A stretch of 64,000 nucleotides of DNA, from positions 1-64,000 of the forward strand of contig NZ_BOMB01000044.1 of assembly GCF_016861975.1 (NCBI RefSeq), written 5' to 3'. The notes under the pieces were generated by a model, which saw only the letters and a list, made by a program, of their open reading frames with translations, did no database searches and was not told the DNA's origin. Shown here piece after piece: positions 27,544-35,183 of the stretch. The position numbers were made by a program, and so were the translations under genes. Every line of letters begins with the position of its first letter. The stretch's first letter is position 1. This DNA comes from Actinocatenispora rupis (GTDB lineage: Bacteria; Actinomycetota; Actinomycetes; Mycobacteriales; Micromonosporaceae).

Positions 27544-27940
27544 CACGAGTCGCGTGAAGCGCCTCACCGCGCTGCCACACCCCGGGGCGGTTCAACCCGA
27601 TCGCCGCGGCCGGAGCCGAGGCGGCGGCCGCGACACCGACACACCACGCCACGTCCGCGAACATCCGGCGACACCTGACGCAACCCGGATCCAAGCGCCA
27701 CATCCCTTGGTACGCAACGGGTTCCGCACGTACGCCAGGGAACGGCGGGAGGCGCAGTGCTCGCCACACGGTGGAGTCGCGGTGGACCGTCGCCCGGAAC
27801 GGGGGCGACATACCGTCCGATGCGATCGTCAGCGCCGACGCGGGACCAACCGGGCGCGGCTCGCCCGTCGACGCCTGTCGACGTTCCCGCGATAGGTACG
27901 TCCCGCGGGTCGCGAACGCCGTACCGACGCTGCCGCGCGG

Positions 27941-27956
27941 ATACCCCCCGAGGTAT
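27941..27956. promoter_or_regulatory. CstR/CsoR-type operator in the repressor's own promoter
   Basis: ATACCCCCCGAGGTAT, 40 bases before the repressor ATG at 27997. It matches the perfect site at 27528 in 14 of 16 positions, suggesting autoregulation. Confidence 0.7.
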
Positions 27957-27996
27957 CTTCGGGATGTCGAGGTCTGAGCGAAAGGGGCCACGTGCC

Positions 27997-28266
27997 ATGC
28001 AGATCGAACCGGACACCGTCGGCGACGCGGTGCGCCGCCTGCGCCGCGCCGAGGGGCAGATCCGTGGCGTCATCGCGATGCTGGAGGCGGGCCGCGACTG
28101 CGCCGACGTGGTGACCCAGCTCGCCGCGGTCTCCCGTGCGCTGGACCGGGCGGGCTTCAAGATCGTTGCCAGCGGCCTGCAGCAGTGCATGGACGCGAAG
28201 AGTGACGGCGACGACCAGAAGGCGAACCTCGCACAGATGGAGAAGCTGTTCCTCTCCCTCGCGTAA
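27997..28266 (+). CDS. CsoR-family repressor, CstR-like persulfide sensor
   Basis: This 89-residue all-helical repressor has the family pattern AEGQIRGVIAMLEAGRDCADVVTQLAAV. Copper-sensing CsoR uses Cys-His-Cys; here Cys35 and Cys64 are kept with exact spacing but the His position is Gly60. Loss of that His with two retained cysteines is the mark of CstR, which forms di- to tetrasulfide links between cysteines when persulfides rise. The neighbouring CstB-like and TauE genes support this reading. Start ATG 27997; an in-frame upstream extension lacks support. Confidence 0.88.
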   Translation: MQIEPDTVGDAVRRLRRAEGQIRGVIAMLEAGRDCADVVTQLAAVSRALDRAGFKIVASGLQQCMDAKSDGDDQKANLAQMEKLFLSLA

Positions 28267-28347
28267 CCGCAGTGTCCGGGTGGCGGTCCCGCTGTGGGGC
28301 GGGCTGTGCCGTCGGCCCCTGACGGGCGGACCCGTTCGCCCGCCGAC

Positions 28348-28527
28348 TCACCTGCCGAACAGGCGGCCCAGCAGACGACGTCCCGCGCCCGGCGCAGCCG
28401 GCGTGTCCCCCTCGTGGCCGGGGCAGCGCCGATCCTCGGGGATGTCCCGCATCACCTGGTCGACGTGCCGTCCGCAGCCGGCCCAGGTGGTCTTTCCGCA
28501 CCGACGGCACGTCACTGCTCGACACAT
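28348..28527 (-). CDS. Small CXXC zinc-ribbon-like protein
   Basis: A 59-residue protein beginning MCRAVTCRRCGKTTWAGCG. Cysteines at 2, 7, 10, 18 and 35 and histidines at 21 and 38 could bind one zinc (C7-x2-C10 with C18-x2-H21). Very similar short proteins with MCRAVTC-CGKTTWAGCG starts occur widely in actinobacteria, without a known function to my knowledge. An AAAGGGAG site precedes the ATG at 28527. The operator at 28566 places it in the persulfide regulon. It may be a thiol-reactive or zinc-carrying helper; this is inference. Confidence 0.8.
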   Translation of the reverse strand: MCRAVTCRRCGKTTWAGCGRHVDQVMRDIPEDRRCPGHEGDTPAAPGAGRRLLGRLFGR

Positions 28528-28565
28528 GTACGGCTCCCTTTGCTGTCGTCGACGGTGAACTCCCA

Positions 28566-28581
28566 ATACCCCCCGGGGTAT
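28566..28581. promoter_or_regulatory. CstR/CsoR-type operator upstream of the CXXC protein gene
   Basis: ATACCCCCCGGGGTAT, 15 of 16 positions equal to the perfect palindrome at 27528. It ends 38 bases upstream of the minus-strand ATG at 28527. Confidence 0.72.
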
Positions 28582-29595
28582 CATGCCCGACGGTACACCC
28601 ACGTACGCGGAGGCGCACGGCACAGGCGCGAACGGGGCACGGCGACGCCCACCAAGGCGAGCCATCGGCCGGCGGCTCTCATCGGAACCCGCCGGGAGCG
28701 AACCCCTGCCGTGCGCGCGCCTCAGAGCCCCGGCGGTGGCCGTCCACCTGCCGCTCGGATCGATGTCCCGCGCGCCAGCCGTACGATTCCCGTCTCGTAC
28801 TCCCAGGCCCACGGAATCGGATTGTTGTGTGCCACGAGGTGGCGGGGCGCAATCGTGCCGCGGGGTCGAGTGACGCGTCGTGGACGTGGCGGTCCGGCGG
28901 CGAGGCGCAGCGGTGGAGAATGCCCACCTTGTCGTTTCACGGCCAAGGCGGCAGGTACGTCGGCGGTCGGTCGGGAACCATCGGCGACGACGCCGAGCGG
29001 AATTCGTCAGCAGGCCGACTGAAACCTTCTGCACGCGCCAGGCGTGAGGCAAGTATCTCCGCCCCTGCTTCCCGAGGAGTCCCCAGCGATGCCCTCCTCC
29101 GTTCCACCGCCGTTCCGTGTACGACCGACCGTGCGTGGTCTCCGGGCGCTCGCCGTACCCGCGCGGCCCGCCGGACGCGGCGCCGCCCGTACCGGGAACG
29201 GCTGCCGAGAGGTCCGGCGCGAGCGCAGGCCCGTCGCCCACCGCCGGCGCGTTGCCGCGGCGCGAACCCGGTCGGATCCACGGCTGGGCAACGGGTACGG
29301 CACGACGGGCGCCTCCTCGTCGACTCCGCCCACGGCACATCCGAGCCGTACCGGGTAGTGCCAGGCGGCCGGGCCCGAGGTGGTGCCCCGCCGATCAGCG
29401 AAGGGGTCGCCTGTCGGCGCGGCCCACGACGCGGTCGAACGGGCAGCCCCCGGAGCCGAGTTCTTCCCGCACGCCATCCGAGTAAGCCCGAATAGCGCGT
29501 CGCCACACGTCGAACGAATCAGCAGGGCCGCCGTGCCCGTTCATGGTTCGGCGTTGGTTCCTTCCTGCTCTCCTCCTTTTCCGAAGCGGGGTTTC
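28582..29595. other. One-kilobase stretch without a supported gene
   Basis: Open frames here (for example 28583-28873 plus, 28937-29506 minus) lack domain-like sequence, clear codon bias and good ribosome sites. The last 60 bases before the glycosyltransferase are poorer in GC (TTCCTGCTCTCCTCCTTTT), as in a promoter or leader region. It may be a decayed gene or a non-coding RNA region; I can support neither. Confidence 0.5.
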
Positions 29596-31833
29596 ATGTC
29601 CTTTTTGAGCATTGTCGTTCCCGTGTACCGGGTGCAGGCTTACGTGTCCGAGTGCCTGGATTCGCTGCTGGAACAATCGTTTTCCGACATCGAGATCATT
29701 GCCGTGGACGACTGCTCACCGGACCGCAGCGGCGAACTGCTGGACGACTATGCCCGGCGGGATTCCCGCGTACGGGTCCTGCACCTTCCGGAGAATCGCG
29801 GCCTCGGGCCGGCCCGGAACGCCGGGCTCGCCGCGGCCACCGGGCGCTACGTCTGGTTCCTGGACAGCGACGACTGGGTCGCACCGGACTGCCTGCGGAA
29901 GATCGCCGAGCGGCTGCGGGCGACCCGGCCGGACGTCCTCGTCGTCGACTACGCCCGCGCGTACTGGAACCTGAAGGCGGTGCGGAACACGTCGGGGCAC
30001 CTGCTCGCGGACGCGCCCGAGGTGTTCCGCGCGTCGGAGTATCCCGACCTGCTCCGGTTGTTTCCGGGCGTGTGGACCAAGATCGTGCGTCGCGACTTCC
30101 TCCGGGCCACCGACATCGGGTTTCCCGCCGGCTACTACGAGGACCTCCCGTTCACCTACCCGCTCCTGTGCGCCGCGTCGCGGATCGCGGTACTCGACGA
30201 GGTCTGCGTGTACTACCGGCAGCGCCGGCACGGGTCGATCCTCACCAGCCACGGCCGCGACCATCTCGTCCTGCTGGACCAGTACCGGGAGGTCTTCGGG
30301 CGGCTCCGGCGCGCGGGCACCCCGCCGGAACTGCGGACGGTGGTCTTCGACCGCATGGTCGACCACCTGCTCCTGATGCTGAGCCGCCGCGGCCGGCTCG
30401 GCGCCGGAACGACGGCGCGACCGGTCCGGCGCATGTTCTTCCGCGAGGCCGCCGACCTGTGCCGGATCCACCGACCGGCCGGGTGGCGTCAGCCGCCAGG
30501 CATCAACGCCGTCCGGTACCGGCTGTTGGAGGCCGGGTCCTGGCCGCTGTTCTGCGCGTTGCGGATCGTCTACCAGGTGCTCCGGGTCGGCCGGGACACG
30601 GCGCGGCGGGTGGCGCGACCGCTTCGACGTCGCGTGCGCAGGGCACGGTCCGCCGCCCGTACCGCGATGCTGCGCGGGTACTACCAGCTCCAGCGGCGAC
30701 TGCCGATCGACGGCAACCTCGCCGTGTACTCGATCTACTGGGGCGCCGGGTACGGCTGTCACGCCGCGGCCATCTACGAGCGGGCCCTGACGGTGGCCCC
30801 GCACGTCCGCGGCGTCTGGATCGTCACGCCCGAGGCCCGGGAGAATGTGCCGGCAGGCGTTGCGGCGGCGACCATCGGCAGCGCCGCCTACTACCGCGCG
30901 CTGGCGCGGGCGAAGTACGTGTTCAACAACGTGAACTTTCCCGACTTCATGGTCAAGCGGCCAGGCTCCGTCCACGTGCAGACCCATCACGGCACCCCGT
31001 TGAAGGCCATGGGAATCGACCTGCAACGCTGCCCCACACTGGCCCGCGGCAACAACTTCGCCAACCTGTTGAAGCGCTGCGACCGCTGGGACTACAGCCT
31101 CTCCTACAGCCCGTACTGCAGCCAGGTGTGGGAGCACGCCTACCCGGCCCGCTTCACCGAGCTGGAGTACGGTGCCCCGCGCAACGACGCGCTCGTCGCC
31201 CCCGACCCCGGTCGGATCGCCGAAATCCGCGCCGGGCTGGGCATCGGACCCGACGAGACCGTCGTCCTGTACGCGCCGACGTTCCGCGAGTACCGGCGGT
31301 CGGGCACCCCGCTGGTCGACTACGAACGGCTCCGCGACGCGATCGGCCCGAACGCGCGGCTGCTGGTACGCGAACACCACTTCGACCGAAGCCCGGCGCG
31401 CGACGACCTGCCCGCGGGGATCCTCGACGTCTCCCACCATCCCCGCGTGGCCGACCTGTACCTCGCGGCGGACGCCCTCGTCACCGACTACTCGTCCGGC
31501 ATGTTCGACTACGCCGTCCTGGACCGGCCGATCGTCGTGTACGCACCCGACTGGGAGGTGTACCGGACGATCCGTGGCGCCTACTTCGACCTGATGGCCC
31601 AACCACCCGGCGTCGTGGCGCGTACCGCCGACGAACTGCTCGCGGCGTTCCGCACCGGCGCGTACGCCGACGCCGGAGCGACGACCGCGCGCGCCGCGTT
31701 CCGGGAACGGTTCTGCGGCCTGGACGACGGGCACGCGGCCGAACGGGTCGTCCGGCACGTCATGCTCGGACAGCCGCAGGCCGCCCGCGACACCAGCAGG
31801 GGCGAGCACGCGACGGCGGCCGCACCGGCGTGA
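29596..31833 (+). CDS. Glycosyltransferase family 2 fused to CDP-glycerol glycerophosphotransferase
   Basis: A 745-residue fusion. The GT2 domain (about 1-230) has VPVYRVQAYVSECLDSLLEQ, IIAVDDCSPD and the metal-binding DSDDW (about 92-96). The second half (about 400-720) is a teichoic-acid glycerophosphotransferase: QTHHGTPLK (from residue 462), GAPRNDAL, YAPTFREY and VTDYSSGMFDYAVLDRP (around 630). Such proteins build wall teichoic acid or related glycopolymers at the inner membrane face. The gene overlaps the next one by four bases. The ribosome site is weak (GCGGGG). Confidence 0.9.
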   Translation: MSFLSIVVPVYRVQAYVSECLDSLLEQSFSDIEIIAVDDCSPDRSGELLDDYARRDSRVRVLHLPENRGLGPARNAGLAAATGRYVWFLDSDDWVAPDCLRKIAERLRATRPDVLVVDYARAYWNLKAVRNTSGHLLADAPEVFRASEYPDLLRLFPGVWTKIVRRDFLRATDIGFPAGYYEDLPFTYPLLCAASRIAVLDEVCVYYRQRRHGSILTSHGRDHLVLLDQYREVFGRLRRAGTPPELRTVVFDRMVDHLLLMLSRRGRLGAGTTARPVRRMFFREAADLCRIHRPAGWRQPPGINAVRYRLLEAGSWPLFCALRIVYQVLRVGRDTARRVARPLRRRVRRARSAARTAMLRGYYQLQRRLPIDGNLAVYSIYWGAGYGCHAAAIYERALTVAPHVRGVWIVTPEARENVPAGVAAATIGSAAYYRALARAKYVFNNVNFPDFMVKRPGSVHVQTHHGTPLKAMGIDLQRCPTLARGNNFANLLKRCDRWDYSLSYSPYCSQVWEHAYPARFTELEYGAPRNDALVAPDPGRIAEIRAGLGIGPDETVVLYAPTFREYRRSGTPLVDYERLRDAIGPNARLLVREHHFDRSPARDDLPAGILDVSHHPRVADLYLAADALVTDYSSGMFDYAVLDRPIVVYAPDWEVYRTIRGAYFDLMAQPPGVVARTADELLAAFRTGAYADAGATTARAAFRERFCGLDDGHAAERVVRHVMLGQPQAARDTSRGEHATAAAPA

Positions 31834-33356
31834 CCGCCACCGTCGCGGCACGCGCGAGCACCCCGGACACCGCCCGCCGGGTACTGCTCGACGGGGACTG
31901 GGCATGGTCCGCGGTGGCCATGCTCGGGATCGGCAGCGTCGGCATCATGCGGCCGGTCGTGTGGCGCGACGAGCTGTGCAGCATCACGGCCGCTCGCCGC
32001 GCACTGCCCGCGCTGTGGGACATGCTGCAGCACGTTGACGCCGTGTCCGGCCTCTACTACCTGCTGCTGCACCTGTGGATCTCGCTGGTCGGGGACTCGC
32101 TGCCCGCCATCCGGATCCCGTCGGTACTGGCGATGGCCGGTGCGGCGGCGTGCGTCACCCGCACCTGCCGGATCCTGTACGGGCCGCGGGTCGGGCTCGG
32201 CGCCGGCCTCCTCTTCGCCGTACTGCCCGTGACCTCCCGGTACGCCCAGGAGGCGCGCGGGTATGCGTTGTGCGTTTTCGCCGCGGCCGCCGGCGGGTGG
32301 CTGCTCCTGCGGGCCCTGCACCGTCCACAGTGGACCCGGTGGTGCGCGTACCTGGTTGCGATGACCGTCGCCGGGTACGCGAACGCCGTCGCGTTGAGCC
32401 TGCTCGCCGCGCACGCGGTCGTGGTCGGCGCAGGGTGGTGGCGGCACCGCGAAACCCGCCGCGTCGTGCGGTGGGCGGCCGCCGCGTCCGGCGCGGTCGT
32501 CCTGACCGGGCCGGTACTGCTGGTGGCGGCGCGCCAGCGCGGCGGGCAGCTGTTCTGGTTGACGGCCCCCGGCCCGCCGCAGCTCCGGGAACTGTTCCCG
32601 ACGCTCGCCGGGTCGTCCCTGGTGGCCGGTGCGCTGATCGTCCTCGCCGCGCTGTCGGTGACGGGGCCGCGCCGCGCCCTGCTGGTCGGCGCGGCCGGGG
32701 TACTGGTTCCCGTGACGGTGGTCTTCGCCGTCTCCCAGGCACAGCCCCTCTGGTACGCGCGGTACCTGCTGTTCGTCGTCCCGAGCCTCGTCGTACTGGC
32801 ATCCGGCGCGACGGCCCGGCTCCCCCTCCGGGCCACGGTCGCGATGGTCGCCGTCGTGGCGGTCATCGGCGTACCCGACCAGCGGGCCGTACGCGAACCG
32901 GGCGCGCACACCTCCGGGCGCTACCCGTACCTGAGCCCGCAACCACCGATCCGCTACGACGTGCTCGGTCGCGAGCTGCACCGCCGTGCCCGCCCGGGCG
33001 ACGCGCGGCTGTTCCTCCCCGCGGAGGCGCACTGGCAGTACGAGACCTACCTCGACTGGCGGTACGGCCGCGACCAGCCACGCCTGGTGTGCCAGGCCCG
33101 CACCGCCGTACAGGCACAGCGCCTGCTGCCCACCGCGGACGCCGACATCGGGCGGTGCATCGGCCACAGCCCGCGCCTGTGGCTCGTCCGGGCGGGCAGG
33201 CACGACACCGCGCCGCTGCGCGGTCTGTCCGCGCCCGTCGGCACGGCATTCAAGCAGCGCTACCGCATCGCGTCCGCACGGTACGTGCAGGGCAGCACGC
33301 TGATCCTGGCGGTCGCCGCCACCAGCCACAGCGGACCGACGAGCCCACCGCGCTGA
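31830..33356 (+). CDS. GT-C membrane glycosyltransferase (ArnT/PMT-like)
   Basis: A 508-residue protein with about ten membrane helices and the early acidic motif RPVVWRDELCSI after the first helix, as in the GT39/ArnT-like superfamily where an acidic residue in the first loop is catalytic. RYAQEARGYALCVF is the family's second conserved loop. It uses lipid-linked sugars to modify glycopolymers or proteins outside the membrane. The GTG at 31830 overlaps the preceding fusion's stop (GTGA), so the two act together, probably in wall polymer decoration. Confidence 0.88.
   Translation: MTATVAARASTPDTARRVLLDGDWAWSAVAMLGIGSVGIMRPVVWRDELCSITAARRALPALWDMLQHVDAVSGLYYLLLHLWISLVGDSLPAIRIPSVLAMAGAAACVTRTCRILYGPRVGLGAGLLFAVLPVTSRYAQEARGYALCVFAAAAGGWLLLRALHRPQWTRWCAYLVAMTVAGYANAVALSLLAAHAVVVGAGWWRHRETRRVVRWAAAASGAVVLTGPVLLVAARQRGGQLFWLTAPGPPQLRELFPTLAGSSLVAGALIVLAALSVTGPRRALLVGAAGVLVPVTVVFAVSQAQPLWYARYLLFVVPSLVVLASGATARLPLRATVAMVAVVAVIGVPDQRAVREPGAHTSGRYPYLSPQPPIRYDVLGRELHRRARPGDARLFLPAEAHWQYETYLDWRYGRDQPRLVCQARTAVQAQRLLPTADADIGRCIGHSPRLWLVRAGRHDTAPLRGLSAPVGTAFKQRYRIASARYVQGSTLILAVAATSHSGPTSPPR
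32323..32335. repeat. Iterated palindrome GTCCACAGTGGAC (copy 2)
   Basis: Perfect 13-bp copy within the GT-C gene, encoding part of ALHRPQWTRW. Confidence 0.6.
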
Positions 33357-33593
33357 CTCAGCTGCGCGCCAGCGAGGCCGCGACCGGGCCGGGCAGGCCC
33401 GCCCGTCCGGGCGAACGCGCACCCGGTCGAGCCCCTGGTTTCGCCTTGCCCCGCAGGGCGCCGCGTGCCGCACGCCGAGATGTGACACCCGCAAGGAACG
33501 TGCGGCCTCCGGCGATCACCGCGCCGCAGCATCACTGGCACGTGTGGCTGAGGTTACGGAGCCACCTCGCCACCTTGTTCGACGATTGTCGTA

Positions 33594-33608
33594 CGATCAG
33601 GTTGATCG
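33594..33608. promoter_or_regulatory. Dyad CGATCA-N3-TGATCG upstream of the SnoaL/tautomerase pair
   Basis: A 15-bp perfect-arm dyad 35 bases before the ATG at 33644, next to a TCGTACGA stretch and an AT-richer TATAGG. It looks like a repressor operator. The regulator is not identified; no regulator gene is adjacent. The rest of the 287-base gap 33357-33643 shows nothing. Confidence 0.35.
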
Positions 33609-33643
33609 ACCATCTTCGAACTATAGGCTTCCGGGGGTTGCGG

Positions 33644-34141
33644 ATGATCACCACGCTCGATGCGCGCTACGGACCCGAGTCGGTCGACCGGCCCGACGCG
33701 GCACTGGACGCCGGACCGGCGGGCGCCGAGGCCGCACTCGCGTCGTTCTACGTCGCGCTCAACCACCGCGACCCCGCCGTACTCGACCGGGTGTGGGCGG
33801 CGGATCCGTTGGTACAGCTGGACAATCCGGTCGGCGGCATCCTGCGCGGGCACGGTGAGGTGACCGGGCTGTACCGGGCGATCTTCGCCGGCCCGGTCCG
33901 ACTGTCGATCACCTTCGGCGACATCGTCGCCTACACCGGGGACGCGCACGCCGTGTTCACCGGCCGGGAGACCGGCACGTACACCGGGCCGGACGGTGTG
34001 GCGGTGCCGCTGGAGATCCGCACCAGCAGGTACTTCCGGTACGAGGACGGCCGGTGGCGCCAGTACCATCACCACGGATCCATCGACGACCCCGCGGCCC
34101 TCGCCGCGTACCAGGCCGCCGTCCGCGGTGGAACGGAGTGA
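33644..34141 (+). CDS. SnoaL-like/NTF2-fold protein
   Basis: A 165-residue NTF2-like protein: helix FYVALNHRDPAVLDRVWAADP, then a curved sheet ending RYFRYEDGRWRQYHHHGSIDD. Family members are isomerases, cyclases or binding proteins; here the pocket residues do not settle it. Its stop is two bases from the tautomerase ATG, so the two are co-translated and may act in the same pathway. The ribosome site is CGGGGG. Confidence 0.82.
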   Translation: MITTLDARYGPESVDRPDAALDAGPAGAEAALASFYVALNHRDPAVLDRVWAADPLVQLDNPVGGILRGHGEVTGLYRAIFAGPVRLSITFGDIVAYTGDAHAVFTGRETGTYTGPDGVAVPLEIRTSRYFRYEDGRWRQYHHHGSIDDPAALAAYQAAVRGGTE

Positions 34142-34143
34142 CC

Positions 34144-34542
34144 ATGCCCCTCGTACGGATCGATCTCAGCGCCGAGCGGGACAACGCCCAGGCCATCGCC
34201 GACGGCGTACACCAGGCGCTGGTCGACTCGATCGGGATCCCCGCAACGGACCGGTTCCAGATCCTCACCCGTCATCCCGCCGCCGAGCTGATCGCCGACC
34301 CGTCGTACCTCGGCGTCCAGCGGCACGACGTGGTCTTCGTCCAGATCTCCCTCGTGGGCGGACGGCCCACCGACCTCAAGGTCGCCCTGTACCGGCGCAT
34401 CGCCGAGGTGCTCGCCCCGCTGGGCGTCCGCGGCGACGACCTCTTCGTGACGCTGACCGAGAACGGGCTGGCCGACTGGTCGGTCGGCAACGGCGAGGCC
34501 CAGTTGCTGGGGCTCGGCACGGTCCCCGGCCTGCCGACCTGA
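34144..34542 (+). CDS. Tautomerase-superfamily protein
   Basis: A 132-residue protein with the catalytic N-terminal proline (MPLVRIDLSAERD) exposed after Met removal, as in 4-oxalocrotonate tautomerase and malonate semialdehyde decarboxylase relatives. VTLTENGLADWSVGNGEAQ near the end resembles longer tautomerases of about 130 residues. It is coupled to the SnoaL-like gene. The substrate is unknown. The 269 bases after it hold no gene. Confidence 0.85.
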   Translation: MPLVRIDLSAERDNAQAIADGVHQALVDSIGIPATDRFQILTRHPAAELIADPSYLGVQRHDVVFVQISLVGGRPTDLKVALYRRIAEVLAPLGVRGDDLFVTLTENGLADWSVGNGEAQLLGLGTVPGLPT

Positions 34543-34811
34543 CCGCGAGGCCGCGAGTACGCGGCTCGTCGGACGCTGGGCATGGCGTCCCGGTGCGGCG
34601 GGAGGCGGCTCACGACCCCAGCCGGCCGGGCCCGGGCCGCACCGGGCGCCGGCGGACGGCGCCCTGAGGTGCCTGTGGCGCGAGGGTTCTGGCCATGCGG
34701 CTACTCGGTTCCGTGCCGGGCGCCACCGTCACGGCCGCCGCGCGGTGCACACCTCGTCGGGCGTACCGGCGATGGATGGGCCCGGCTCGTGCCGGGCGCG
34801 TCGACCGCGGA

Positions 34812-35183
34812 TCAGCGCTGGTGCGTCGTGGCCTCGGCGTGATGGTGCACGATCCGCCAGCCGTCGCCGTACCGGCGCAGCACGTCGGTGACGCGGAACA
34901 GTTCGTCGTCGCGCGCGTCGTGGCGGGCCCGCAGCACGTACCGGGCCAGCCCGGTGTCACCCCACTGCTCGGTACGCAGCGCCTCCGGTGCCACCGACAG
35001 CGGTGCCGGCCCGTCGGGCGTACGGCGGTCCCGCAGCGCGGTCAGCTCGGCCAGTCCGGTCAGGAGCCGGTCGGCGTCGGACTCCCAGACGGTCAGCTCC
35101 GGGTCCAGGTGCGCGTCGAAGCGCGTACGGTCGCCCAGGCAGGCGTACAGGTCGGTGATGTGCGCGGCGATCTGGTCAGCCAT
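34812..35183 (-). CDS. SnoaL/DUF4440-like protein
   Basis: A 123-residue NTF2-fold protein with DLYACLGDRTRFDAHLDPELTVWES at the start and a DGWRIVHHHAEATT end. It overlaps the DUF885 gene by eight bases and is the last gene of the ten-gene peptide operon. Function unknown; possibly an accessory lyase or binding protein. Confidence 0.8.
   Translation of the reverse strand: MADQIAAHITDLYACLGDRTRFDAHLDPELTVWESDADRLLTGLAELTALRDRRTPDGPAPLSVAPEALRTEQWGDTGLARYVLRARHDARDDELFRVTDVLRRYGDGWRIVHHHAEATTHQR

Noticed and set aside
28583-28873. 96-codon frame starting at the ATG just after the operator at 28566
   Set aside because: No good ribosome site, no domain, and low-complexity translation; the minus-strand CXXC gene is the better target of the operator.
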